Assembly: GCA_036873135.1 (NCBI GenBank)
Contig: JAPTYO010000023.1
Span: forward strand, 2,925,834-2,989,833
Direction: 5' to 3'
DNA from: Clarkia xantiana subsp. parviflora
Lineage: Eukaryota > Streptophyta > Magnoliopsida > Myrtales > Onagraceae
Length of the DNA stretch: 64,000 nucleotides
Shown: piece by piece, positions 33,101 through 41,785 of the stretch
How positions within the stretch are numbered: position 1 is the first letter of the stretch
How the letters are laid out: every line of letters starts with the position of its first letter
Position numbers and translations under genes: made by a program
The notes under the pieces: model-generated
Seen by the model: only the letters and a program-made list of their open reading frames with translations
Databases searched by the model: none
What the model was told of the DNA's origin: nothing

Positions 33101-33854
33101 ATCTGGAGTTGAGTGTGGCGGTGGTACCGCTTCTTCCTCTTAGCTCCGGCGCCACCTTGCTGCTGCTGCTGATCATCCCCAGAACCCTCTCTCCCTTCTT
33201 CATGATTTTCACTTCCCGACCCGAATTCATCGAGTCGAGCAAATTCACCTTGATCAGATGTACCTTGATGATTTGACATATCCATTTGCAGCAGCTGATG
33301 CTCATCCATCAAGTGTGACTGAAACACATTATTCTGCACATAGAAAACAACTTTCAAAATTCCGCAAATCTCAAAAACCCTAGCAATCAATCGGAAAAAT
33401 CAAGGGTCCGGGTCGAAATTCCCAGATAAACATTACAAAATGAAAGCTTTTTAATTTATGATCTATTCATTCATGAAGGGTATATTTATTGATTAGGGTT
33501 TCCATGCAAATGCAGACCAGTTTTCTACACGTTTTCACAGAAATCAAGAAGGATTTAAGGCTCAACCTAGTGTTTGACTTGAGAGTGGACTTCAGTAATG
33601 GCGATAATGAAAAAAGTTCAGACCTTTATCAACCACACATGAACACAAACCCAGATTTCAAAAAGTCAGAAATGCAAGATGGTAAACAAAAAAAATTATG
33701 CATTTATTGTCTATACCAAAAATGAAAGATTCAAATAAGGTAAAAAAAAAAAGTTACAGACCTGGGTTAGAGAAAGGTTAGAACTCGATCCGTAGCCACC
33801 GAGGTCTCCGTTATTCCCGATCATCGATGGCGCCATGTTTCTTCCTGGAAGCAT
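27180..33854 (-). CDS. HDG2: Class IV HD-ZIP transcription factor, HDG2-like (complete, 11 coding exons)
   Basis: Exons (minus): 33854-33762, 33333-33086, 32155-32038, 31210-31022, 30253-29825, 29257-29156, 29030-28830, 28717-28543, 28146-27875, 27724-27629, 27539-27180. All introns are GT-AG and the frame stays open for 760 aa. Homeodomain at about residues 95-153 ([29 protein letters not shown]). The zipper-loop-zipper at about 154-240 holds the class IV CPTCGG loop. START domain about 275-510 ([37 protein letters not shown]). HD-SAD region about 511-760, ending [15 protein letters not shown]. The family acts in the nucleus on L1-box DNA in epidermis; HDG2 promotes stomatal and trichome fate in Arabidopsis. 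EMEAFF and [10 protein letters not shown] resemble HDG2 more than ATML1/PDF2. The start is the first ATG in the open exon 1. A CACTA end lies about 310 bp past the stop. Confidence 0.93.
28147..28520 (-). repeat. 187-bp tandem duplication in HD-ZIP intron 8, with duplicated splice acceptor
   Basis: catcactatttgcaccaaaa at about 28330 repeats tatcactatttgcaccaaaa at 28142, and the following 180 bases (aatcaRcaaactcaRtcag, aatacgagcctctc, gtcatgtttRtagtt) repeat in step. The duplication includes the real 3' splice site of exon 9 (minus, after 28147), leaving an identical decoy acceptor whose exon would start at 28333. Confidence 0.8.
29460..29815 (-). repeat. Tandem duplication (about 180 bp) in HD-ZIP intron 5
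   Basis: caaaatgtttcaactcacatgtgaataag (29516) recurs as caaaatgtttcaacttacacgtgaataag (29694), with matching flanks (agaccccaatttaWttaaaa; agtcaagtgattcRyct). A third, shorter relative (gttagtcaagtgatgcgtct) lies in intron 9 at about 27790. Confidence 0.7.
31378..31385 (-). promoter_or_regulatory. L1-box octamer (intron 3)
   Basis: TAAATGCA on the minus strand (tgcattta on plus) is the exact site bound by class IV HD-ZIP proteins. An 8-mer occurs often by chance in AT-rich DNA. Confidence 0.3.
32200..32960 (-). repeat. Degenerate repeats in HD-ZIP intron 2
   Basis: accccaattcacaacaa and aatctagatgttt occur at about 32203 and 32593. aaggaaaatttttaacaa and ttccttaaaacttaataaatc occur three times (about 32377, 32737, 32870). 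A roughly 390-bp unit has been partly duplicated. Confidence 0.65.
33699..33706 (-). promoter_or_regulatory. L1-box octamer (intron 1)
   Basis: Exact TAAATGCA in sense orientation in the first intron, about 150 bp from the ATG, of a gene whose family binds and autoregulates through this motif. Function here is inference. Confidence 0.4.
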
Positions 33855-33956
33855 GATCCTAGCTTGCATTTGAGAGGAGCTAGAAAACCCTAGCCGCTTT
33901 CTCTCTCTAACTTTCTCTCTCTTGTGGAGGCTGTGTTTGCTTTTTCAACTCTGGTT

Positions 33957-33970
33957 GACTATATATATAC
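33957..33970 (-). promoter_or_regulatory. Putative TATA box of the HD-ZIP IV gene
   Basis: On the minus strand, ctagtatatatatagtc lies about 105 bp upstream of the ATG, followed by a CT/GA-rich stretch (agagagaaagttagagagag) that would be the leader. Spacing suits a short 5' UTR, though longer leaders are common in this family. Confidence 0.4.
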
Positions 33971-34467
33971 TAGCAGAAGGGGTGAAAATCGTGAGTCTCT
34001 CATCATTTTCTTTGGATTTTTCTTCAGTGAACGAGATAAACACTATAGAGAGTCAGCCAAGAAGATAAAGGAAGCGTTTTTTTTGTTTTTTTTTTTACAA
34101 AAATTGTTTTTTTTTTTTAAACGTAACGTTCGAAGCAGAAATCCAAGCAGTGGTGTGTGGTGGGTGAGTTTCTGTGTATCGGCTACTCACGAAACGTTTC
34201 GTTTCTGAAAAATGCGGGAAATGAAGGACTATCTGGATTTCTGGGTGTTATGAGGAAGAAGAAGAAGCAGCAGCTATGGAGGAAAGGAAGATGTAGAGGG
34301 GAAATAGCAGAGTGGAGTAATTGCAGAGCGTATGGAGAGGGTGCAATAGCATTTAATGGTGTAATTGCTATCCAAGTGAGAGAGAGAAAGATATATAGAG
34401 AGAGACACAGAATTCTAATATGGTTGCTATATTTTCTTCCCATGAAACCATCAAAGGACTGCAATTA

Positions 34468-34685
34468 GGGTTTGGCACGATGGCCTACACGAACACGACA
34501 CGATATTAGTGACACGGCACGATACGATAACACGATATAATACGATGTTTTAAACTAAAATAATTAAATATTTTTTTTATTCGATTTATTATAGGTTTAT
34601 GTACCGGTTTTTCATGTTGGGCCGTGTTATTGGGCTGACCTCCTGAACACGACACGAACCCGCACGGCCCGCACGAACTACCAAA
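34468..34685 (+). repeat. Dispersed cgtgtcgtgtt-rich repeat (copy 1)
   Basis: tttggcacgatggcc, gaacacgacacgat and acacgatataatacgatgtt, ending cacgacacgaacccgcacgg. The core, including gtgacacggca and gttttaaactaaaat, recurs in reverse at 51720-51870. Probably a transposon remnant (MITE or LTR piece). Confidence 0.6.
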
Positions 34686-34799
34686 ACATGAAATCTGTCC
34701 AACATATATATCAAATTATATTCCGACATATATATTCATTTATCATAAAATATATGTTTTATTCAGCCGTAAAATATATGTTTTATCATATATATATAG

Positions 34800-35850
34800 T
34801 ATATACGTGATGATAGGGGTACATTATATTAATAATTTAGCGTTTCTAACAAATTACATTAGAATATTATGGACCGTGTTTATAATTTTTTTGGTAGGTT
34901 AGTGTGAGTAACGGACGAGATCATAATTATACAATATAAGGTAAATCATTCAATATAGTTTGGTATTTTTAAACAATTATTACATGTGAATATGGTTCGT
35001 GAGTATATTTTTATTGGTAGGTTATTTATTCAGTGAGTATGGCACCTGTTTTAGAGGGATCGTGTGTCACATTCTTATTCTTCTTACTTTAGATCGTGTA
35101 TTACTATTATGATCTTGACACGTGTTATTTACGTTTAATGTTTTCATTTTAAGATTTACCAATTCTAATAATTTTTAGAAAAATTTTATAAAATTAATTA
35201 TATCAAGTACGTGTAAAGATCACAACGGTTAAACGCGATCTAAAGTACCCAAGTGATCTAAATGAATCCATTTTAAAGTATTAATTGATTTGGGGTATAT
35301 ATTGCTATGAAAGCTCATAATATATACGACATAAGTTAGATCATTCATAATTGGTAGTTTCTAACCAATTAGATTTGAATATATAGATTGTGTATATACT
35401 TTTTTAGTATGATATATATTGAGTATATTGCATGCGTTTTTTTAATAATAATAATTGATTAGGAGTAGTGCTCTCAAAGTTTTTAATATATAATATGGTA
35501 TAAGCTAGCTCTTTCATAATTTGGCATTTCTAACCAATTATATTCGAATATGGACTGTGTTTATACTCCTATAGGTAAGTTACAGAGAGGCACGCACGTG
35601 TTTTAGAATAGTAATTAATTAAGGGTATATATTGCTCTGAATGCTCATAATATATACGACGTAAGTTAGATCATTTATAATTGGTTGTTTCTATAATAAC
35701 CAATTACAATTGAATAAAGACCGTGGTTATACTCCTTTTAGTGGGACAAATTGAGTACCACATGCGTTTTCTGAATAGTAATTGATAGAGTAATGCTATG
35801 AAATTTCATAATATATATGATAGAAGCTAGAACATTCATAATTTGGCGTT
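34800..35850. repeat. Degenerate satellite-like repeats, about 150-190 bp units
   Basis: Five or six degraded copies of gggtatatattgctctgaatgctcataatata-type sequence, then tagatcattcataattggYRtttctaaccaatta, then gaatatggactgtgtttatactcc and a gcacgtgttttagaatagtaatt-like end. The array resumes at 39458-39545 beyond the MITE/Copia insertion. Confidence 0.6.
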
Positions 35851-35933
35851 TTTAACAAAGGAAAACGATATGAAGTCCGAATTGTTTCGCAGTGGCGTAC
35901 TATGTAAATTTTTACAAGTTTAGAGGTAAATGA

Positions 35934-36167
35934 TATAATAGAATGTAAATTGTATATTGACTTGAATTGATTACATGAAACTTGGTACATATATATAATA
36001 CAATACTAGTAGATATATAGGAGATATAGATAGTGTAGATAGAAATAATATATATATATATATATATATATTCTAAGATTACCTCTCCTAATATCTAGGG
36101 TATATCTCTAATACTAAATATATATTCTAAGATTACATTACCTAATATCTAAGGTATATCTCTAATA
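35934..36167 (-). repeat. 3' LTR of Copia B
   Basis: 234 bp, matching 39093-39343. On the plus strand it runs tataatagaatg...tatctctaata. Confidence 0.92.
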
Positions 36168-38041
36168 CGCCCCCGCAAGATGACGGTTCCATCGGAAACG
36201 CACATCTTGGACCGTAAAAGTTGAAAACGCGATTTGGGAAGGGGTTTCGTGAGTCCATCGGCTATTTGATCAGTCGTGAAGACGTGATTGACCTGAAGAA
36301 GACCCTTGTTTACAAGATCCCGGACAAAGTGAAAACTCAGCGCAATGTGTTTCATCCGAGAGTGGAACACCGGATTCGAGCAAACGTAGGTGGCACCCGT
36401 ATTGTCGCAGAGAACCTCAGGAGGTGATTCACATGTGCAACCGAGCTCCTTAAGTAGAGACTGAATCCAGAGAAGTTCAGAAGTAGCCTCGGCAACGGCA
36501 GTGTATTCAGCTTCAGTGGAGGAACGAGCAACAGACTTTTGTTTGTGTGAGCACCGCGATATCGGATTAGCACCAAGATATACAACATAAGCGGTAGTAG
36601 ACTTGTAGTCATCACAATTATGAGCCCAGTCTGCATCAGAGTATGCTTGTAGATGTAGTGACGAGTTGCGTCGCAAATGGAGACCATGATGTACCGTGCT
36701 CTTTAAGTAACGAAGAACACGTTTAAGAGACGCCCAATGATTAACGGTGGGGGCATGCATAAATTGAGACAGTCTGTTCACCGCAAATGAGACATCAGGC
36801 CTTGTGAGAGATAGATATTGAAGTGCGCCTACCAATTGACGGTAGAGTTGTCCATCCGTGGCCGGGGGGCTATCGCTTGGAAGGAGTTGTGCGGACGATG
36901 ATAGCGGCGTTGAGACCGGCTTACAGTCAGTCAGGTCGGCGCGATCAATAAGGCGACGAATGTATTGGTGTTGCGTGAGGAAGAGTCCATCAGTTGTGCG
37001 AAGGACTTCTATGCCGAGAAAAAAATTAAGCTCTCCAAGGTCTTTGAGTGAGAATCGGGAAGACAAGGCATTGATAAACTTCTGAACTGCAGCTATGTCA
37101 CTACCTGTCACAATAAGATCGTCTACATATACAAGAAAATAGATGGTTACGGTCTTGGTGGAGAGAATAAATAACGAGTTGTCAGATTGAGAGTTGACGA
37201 ATCCATAAGCAAGTAAGAAGGATCGCAACTCGTTGAACCAAGCACGGGGTGCTTGTTTGAGGCCGTATATTGCCTTACGTAGACGACAAACATGAGACGG
37301 TTGTGATGGGTCGATAAACCCGGGCGGTTGTTGCATATAGACTACATCTTCGAGACGACCTTGGAGAAATGCATTGTTGACGTCTAGTTGCTGAATTTTC
37401 CACCCACGAGCTAGAGCAAGTGTTAACACAGTGCGGATTGTTGTTGGTTTAACAACAGGGCTAAATGTAGCATGAAAGTCAATACCCGGTCGTTGATGAA
37501 AGCCCTTAGCAACTAGACGAGCCTTGTATCGTTCAATACTTCCATCAGATCGCCGCTTGACTCGGAATACCCATTTACAACCGACAATATTAGTGGCCGT
37601 TGACGCCGGAACAAGCTCCCAAGTCCCATTCGCGATCAAGGCATTGAATTCTTCGGACATCGCATTTCTCCATTCTGGAACCTGTAATGCTTGGGTGACA
37701 TTCGAAGGCTCAACACATTGTAAGATAGGGTGTTGAGTGGCCACATAAAATTGTTTTGGTTTGCGAATGTTATTTAGCGAACGTGTTGTCATTTGGTGCG
37801 TTCGTAAAGGAGCTGAAGTGCAAACCTGTTCTGTACAAACCTGATTTGGAGTGGCCGTAGACGGTACCTCAGTCGATTGTCCATCATTATTTGGTGATGA
37901 TGGCAGCGGGGGGTCACATGGCGGTGGCTGTGGAGAAGGCGTTGGCTGTGGAGAAGGCATCGGCAGTGTAGTGGACACCGTGGTTGGGGAAGATGGAATA
38001 CGCGGTGATGTGTTTGACAATGTGGTAGGGTTTGGTAGCAC
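36149..38041 (-). CDS. Copia B reverse transcriptase-RNase H (Ty1/Copia pol C-terminal part)
   Basis: An open 630-residue frame. After a Pro/Ser/Thr-rich linker (residues 1-90) come MTTRSLNNIRKPKQFYVATQ, then RT: GTWELVPASTATNIVGCKWV, HATFSPVVKPTTIRTVLTLA, QLDVNNAFLQGRLEDVVYMQ, the YVDD catalytic motif (FLVYVDDLIVTGSD), and LGELNFFLGIEVLRT. RNase H follows: YSDADWAHNCDDYKSTTAYV, RSSTEAEYTAVAEATSELLW, ending HVFTTDQIADGLTKPLPKSR. All key residues look intact. The frame ends six codons inside the 3' LTR. It has no start of its own in the original element; it would need fusion to gag, but the junction is out of frame with gag. Confidence 0.9.
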   Translation of the reverse strand: MLPNPTTLSNTSPRIPSSPTTVSTTLPMPSPQPTPSPQPPPCDPPLPSSPNNDGQSTEVPSTATPNQVCTEQVCTSAPLRTHQMTTRSLNNIRKPKQFYVATQHPILQCVEPSNVTQALQVPEWRNAMSEEFNALIANGTWELVPASTATNIVGCKWVFRVKRRSDGSIERYKARLVAKGFHQRPGIDFHATFSPVVKPTTIRTVLTLALARGWKIQQLDVNNAFLQGRLEDVVYMQQPPGFIDPSQPSHVCRLRKAIYGLKQAPRAWFNELRSFLLAYGFVNSQSDNSLFILSTKTVTIYFLVYVDDLIVTGSDIAAVQKFINALSSRFSLKDLGELNFFLGIEVLRTTDGLFLTQHQYIRRLIDRADLTDCKPVSTPLSSSAQLLPSDSPPATDGQLYRQLVGALQYLSLTRPDVSFAVNRLSQFMHAPTVNHWASLKRVLRYLKSTVHHGLHLRRNSSLHLQAYSDADWAHNCDDYKSTTAYVVYLGANPISRCSHKQKSVARSSTEAEYTAVAEATSELLWIQSLLKELGCTCESPPEVLCDNTGATYVCSNPVFHSRMKHIALSFHFVRDLVNKGLLQVNHVFTTDQIADGLTKPLPKSRFQLLRSKMCVSDGTVILRGRIRDIP

Positions 38042-38964
38042 GTCTTCGCCGAGTGGCCGGGTTTTTCACAAAATTGGCATACAATTCGTGGACCGAAGCG
38101 ACGAGGGCTTGCAGCTGCTCTTGGTTCGCCCATATAACTGTTGTTTGGACGCCTATTCTGTTGGTGTCCCCGTTGTTGCTGCGCCGCCTGCCATTGCTGA
38201 GAACGAAAGGTCTGCGACTGCCCTCGGTTATTGTTGTTGTTGTTGTTCCAACGATTGCCATGTTGCGGTCCTCTCTTCACGAAGTGGGCTGTCGGTGCAA
38301 TTTCTTCAACAAGATGCTGCCGCTTTAGGTAAGTTTCATAATCGACCAACTTATCATGAAGTTCTTCGAAACTAGTTGGGTTATCCCTTGCTCGAATGGC
38401 CGCCCCGATCTCCCTAAATTCAGCTCCTAAGCCTTGCAATGTATAGATAACAAGATCATCATCATCCAGTGGAGAGCCAATAATAGCCAGATCGTCCGCA
38501 ATGATTTTGATGTTTTGCAGATAATCGGAGACAGAACGGTCCCCCTTTTTTAGTGTGGCCAGCCGTTCCTTAAGCGACAATAGACGGGAACGAGATCGAC
38601 TCGCATAGGCACGGGCAAGCTTGTTCCATGCTTCTTGTGAGGTAGTGGCCGCAACAATGAGTGACATGGGTCGCTCCGTTAGGGAAGTCATGATAGCATG
38701 AAGCAATAATAGATCTTGTCGTTTCCAAAGTATGAATTGAGGATTAGATACCTTGGTAACACCATCTGCACCGGGAATTTGAGCATCCGGACAGGGATAA
38801 CTTCCATCAAGGAACTCTAGAAGATCGAGGCCACCGAGCAGGGTTTGAAACTGAGCACGCCACGTTGCAAAGTTGTCGGAGTTGAGTTTGATTGGAAGCT
38901 GTGCGACATTGATCGTCACCAAGTCCTTGCGAGAGGAACCGATAGGAATGATACTGTTTGACAT
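37789..38964 (-). CDS. Copia B gag (UBN2-type) with out-of-frame tail
   Basis: Starts MSNSIIPIGSSRKDLVTINV shortly after the primer-binding site. Residues about 25-250 are the retrotransposon gag core (FATWRAQFQTLLGGLDLLEF; LLSLKERLATLKKGDRSVSD; LQGLGAEFREIGAAIRARDN). A CCHC zinc knuckle CQFCEKPGHSAKTC lies near residue 300. From about residue 312 the frame reads the pol linker in the wrong phase (His/Arg/Cys-rich tail), because protease and integrase were deleted between about 38030 and 38040. Gag packages element RNA in virus-like particles; this one may still do so. Confidence 0.88.
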   Translation of the reverse strand: MSNSIIPIGSSRKDLVTINVAQLPIKLNSDNFATWRAQFQTLLGGLDLLEFLDGSYPCPDAQIPGADGVTKVSNPQFILWKRQDLLLLHAIMTSLTERPMSLIVAATTSQEAWNKLARAYASRSRSRLLSLKERLATLKKGDRSVSDYLQNIKIIADDLAIIGSPLDDDDLVIYTLQGLGAEFREIGAAIRARDNPTSFEELHDKLVDYETYLKRQHLVEEIAPTAHFVKRGPQHGNRWNNNNNNNRGQSQTFRSQQWQAAQQQRGHQQNRRPNNSYMGEPRAAASPRRFGPRIVCQFCEKPGHSAKTCYQTLPHCQTHHRVFHLPQPRCPLHCRCLLHSQRLLHSHRHVTPRCHHHQIMMDNRLRYRLRPLQIRFVQNRFALQLLYERTK

Positions 38965-39092
38965 AGTAACGACGTTGGATTACTAAGAGATCTTATCTTT
39001 GACAAATCTCCAAGGATGGGAGGAATTGACTCTAGGCAAGAAAGATTGATTTTTTTTGTGTGGATGAAGAGAGGTTTAAGGCTCTGATACCA

Positions 39093-39199
39093 TATAATAG
39101 AATGTAAATTGTATATTGACTTGAATTGATTACATACTTGGTACATATATATAATACAATACTAGTAGATATATAGGAGATATAGATAGTGTAGATAGA

Positions 39200-39247
<48 letters not shown>

Positions 39248-39343
39248 TCTAAGATTACCTCTCCTAATATCTAGGGTATATCTCTAATACTAAATATATA
39301 TTCTAAGATTACATCTCCTAATATCTAAGGTATATCTCTAATA
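39093..39343 (-). repeat. 5' LTR of Copia B
   Basis: 251 bp; longer than its partner mainly through an expanded TA tract at 39206-39242. Followed (minus) by tggtatcagagcc. Confidence 0.92.
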
Positions 39344-39457
39344 AATGACCCACCCATTTATGTCGGAACATCACGGAATTCCGTGGTGTCGGCCCCAATT
39401 GGTGGTGGTCGGCCCCGATTCGTAATTGCAGACTCCATATCATTTTCCTTTAACAAA

Positions 39458-39720
39458 GTATATTTGAATACGGACTGTGTTTATACTCTCCTTCGGGACG
39501 GTTACAGTGAATCTGGCACACTTTTTAGAGTAGTAATTAACTAGCTGTTGTTCCCGCCAGTCGCACAAGATTCGATAAAATCACAAAGATTTTTTTTTTT
39601 TTTTAAATGCACGAATCTCCAATAAAAAAACTATAAATAAAGAACAAATATTGTGTTTAGTGGTTTTTTTTTTTTTTTTATAGAATATAATACATACATA
39701 TTTATATATCATATAGAATA
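39458..39720. other. Continuation of the satellite-like field, then spacer
   Basis: 39458-39545 resumes the interrupted unit (tatttgaatacggactgtgt, tttatactc, ttttagagtagtaattaact). 39546-39720 is AT-rich with T runs and no gene. Confidence 0.5.
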
Positions 39721-40465
39721 GTGTTAACTTATCCTTTGGTGCCATATGTTTGATCAAATTTGGTTTTTTGTGCCATATTTTCTTTTTATAGACTTTTAGT
39801 GTATCCTTTAGTTGACAATTAAATTTGACCGTTAAATAATTTTATATTGTTCAATTTAGTCCTCCAATTTATATTTGACCGTTAAATAATTTTTTGTGCC
39901 ATATTTTCTTTTTGTAGACTTTTAGTGTATCCTATTATTTTCTCTGGTCACCGCCCAAGTCCGCCGGCCACCACCCAAGGCCGTTGACAACCACCCAAGG
40001 CCCCAACCACCATGAATGGGTGTCTGCAATTACGAATCGGGGCCGACCACCACCAATTGGGGCTGACCACCACCAATTAGGGTGGTGGTCGACCTTAATT
40101 TGGTGGTGGCCGGCCCCGATTCATGGTGGCCGACCCCGATTCGCGGTGCTCGACCTTGATTCGTGCTGGCTGGTCCCGAATTGTGGTTTTCAGCTCCGAT
40201 ATGTGGTGGTTGGCGGCCTTGGGTGGTGTCGGGCGACTTGGGCAGTGATCGGCGGACTTGGGCGGTAACAAGAGAAAAAAAAAGGATTAAATTGTAAAAA
40301 ATCAAAACTTATGAATATAAATTCGAGAACTAAATTTAATAAAATAAAAGCATTTAACGGTTAAACTTAACGATCAACTAACAGATGCACCAAAAGTCTA
40401 TATAAAAAAAGATATGACACTAAAAACCAACTTTGATCATCTGTCACCAAAAGACCTTTTAACTC
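39721..40465. mobile_element. Palindromic foldback element FB5 with GC-rich core
   Basis: Left arm tttggtgccatatgtttgat, cttttagtgtatcctttagt and gttcaatttagtcctccaat; right arm reads the reverse (ttagtaaac.. class: gaactaaatttaataaaata, aactaacagatgcaccaaaa, gtcaccaaaagaccttttaa). The left arm is partly duplicated (39845-39930). The core (39935-40270) is ccaccacc/ggtggtgg-rich and shares a segment of about 46 bp with the MITE at 39388-39433. Confidence 0.75.
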
Positions 40466-40514
40466 TATAATTTAATATAATATAACTGAGATAATACTTT
40501 TAAAATGTTGACAC

Positions 40515-40678
40515 GTAATAAATTTAACTGAGGGCCAACCCAATTTTGGGCCTCCCATGTCAATTGGGATTTTAGGCCTAGCCCAAAATCACTATTGTGA
40601 CATTACCTAATTACTTAGGTAATTAACTTTATATTAATGGGCTCCCAATTACGGCGACCCATTATCCATATGCTAACA
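40515..40678 (-). repeat. LTR fragment, same family as the solo LTR at 20662
   Basis: Matches 21420-21572: ccaattttgggcctcccatg, tcaattgg, tgacatt, ccatatgctaaca. It lies at the 3' side of the minus-strand Copia C and may be the remains of its 3' LTR. Confidence 0.5.
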
Positions 40679-41785
40679 GCTCCAACTCGTCGGAATGGGA
40701 GGGTGCCTATTAATATGTTGTCTTCCAACACATCAACATTTTTTCTTCGATCCAATCCCTGCTCCGAATAGCTCATACGAGGTTTGCCGTGCGACTGGCG
40801 GACACGACGGGTATCGTGCTACTCATATGTTAGGAGTGTTGCAGCGCCCGCGGAACGTTGATTCCCCATTTCTAATCAACCTGTGAAAAATAAAGTGCCG
40901 CGTTGTATCCTAGGTCAACTGTCATTCTCCAATTGCCCAGTTCCACATAGGAATACTCCTTTAGGGCATACGTACAAGTATTCACAACCTTCAACTAATA
41001 TCAGGCTGGTGGCCACCTAGTGAAAACAAGAGTCGGAGAATTACAGGAGTACTTGACCATCCCCATCGCTCATACCATTAGTCAAACCCAACCGGTTTCC
41101 AAAGACGTGGTCACTTGGCCTTTTTTGTTCAGCACTACGCTCGTACGCCGTGAAGCGAACATTGAGCCAGATCTTAGGTATGAGTTCCGAGTCCGTGAGG
41201 ATACTTTGGATGCTCCTTAATATAGCATCCGAGATCAGTCACACGCTCAAGGTGAATAAGTTTGTGCCCGTTTGAATCTCGTGGATTCTGTCTAGCACAA
41301 CTGAGTCTAACCCCGTGGTCGAACATGGCACGCGCAGTATGAAGTGCGCGTCGATAGCATAAGCTGAATTTAGACAGGAATGTGAAATGCCGTATGCTAT
41401 CGCAGATTCTTCATCTGACCCAGAATGTGGATGTCTAACGAACAAAGTTCGTTACGACGATTTGCATAACGTTGATCATGTCGTGTTACCCCGAAACCAA
41501 ATGATCGTTCTGGTTAACCAGGTTTGCCACCGTGGTTCTTAGCCGGTCTTGATATGGTAGAGGTCCCCCTCTCCGTCAAGAAGGTCGAGCATGTGTGACG
41601 AGGCTTGGCCCACATTCGACGTTATTTCATTTTGGAGGTTGACCTTCCTACGACTAGTTTATAGACCGTAAAAATCCGATGTAATTTTAAACATTATGAC
41701 GTCGTTAGTATCATAAACTCAAAATGCAATTCATTATATTCAAATATTACTTCAAATCTCAAAATGTTATCATCACAATACAAGT
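40679..41785 (-). other. Non-coding region between Copia C pol and the LTR fragment
   Basis: About 1.1 kb of mixed composition with no sustained coding frame and no domain I recognise. Position suggests the 3' untranslated part of Copia C, or another inserted retroelement piece. Confidence 0.35.

Larger units (their letters stand above)
35934..39343 (-). mobile_element. Copia retrotransposon B, young, lacking protease and integrase
   Basis: Target duplication aatga (35929-35933, 39344-39348). The LTRs at 35934-36167 and 39093-39343 are almost identical except for AT-repeat length and a few bases, so the insertion is recent. On the minus strand the 5' LTR is followed directly by tggtatcagagcc, the initiator-Met tRNA primer site, and a gcgggggcg polypurine tract precedes the 3' LTR. 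The LTR termini are TA...TA (tattag...tattata), a non-canonical type known in Copia. The gag runs straight into the post-integrase linker of pol. Confidence 0.95.
35860..39448. mobile_element. Small MULE-type MITE split by a Copia insertion
   Basis: Perfect 9-bp duplication tttaacaaa (35851-35859, 39449-39457). The inverted ends are ggaaaacgatatgaagtccg and, reverse complemented on the right, ggaaaatgatatggagtctg. Its own sequence is only 35860-35933 plus 39344-39448, about 175 bp; the rest is Copia B. It contains the 14-bp palindrome cacggaattccgtg (39372-39385). No coding capacity. Confidence 0.88.

Noticed and set aside
34157..34468. 103-residue open frame upstream of the HD-ZIP gene
   Set aside because: Purine-rich promoter/leader sequence with no domain; the opposite strand is open too.
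38032..38375. Plus-strand frames opposite Copia B gag/pol
   Set aside because: Antisense shadows of the retrotransposon genes.
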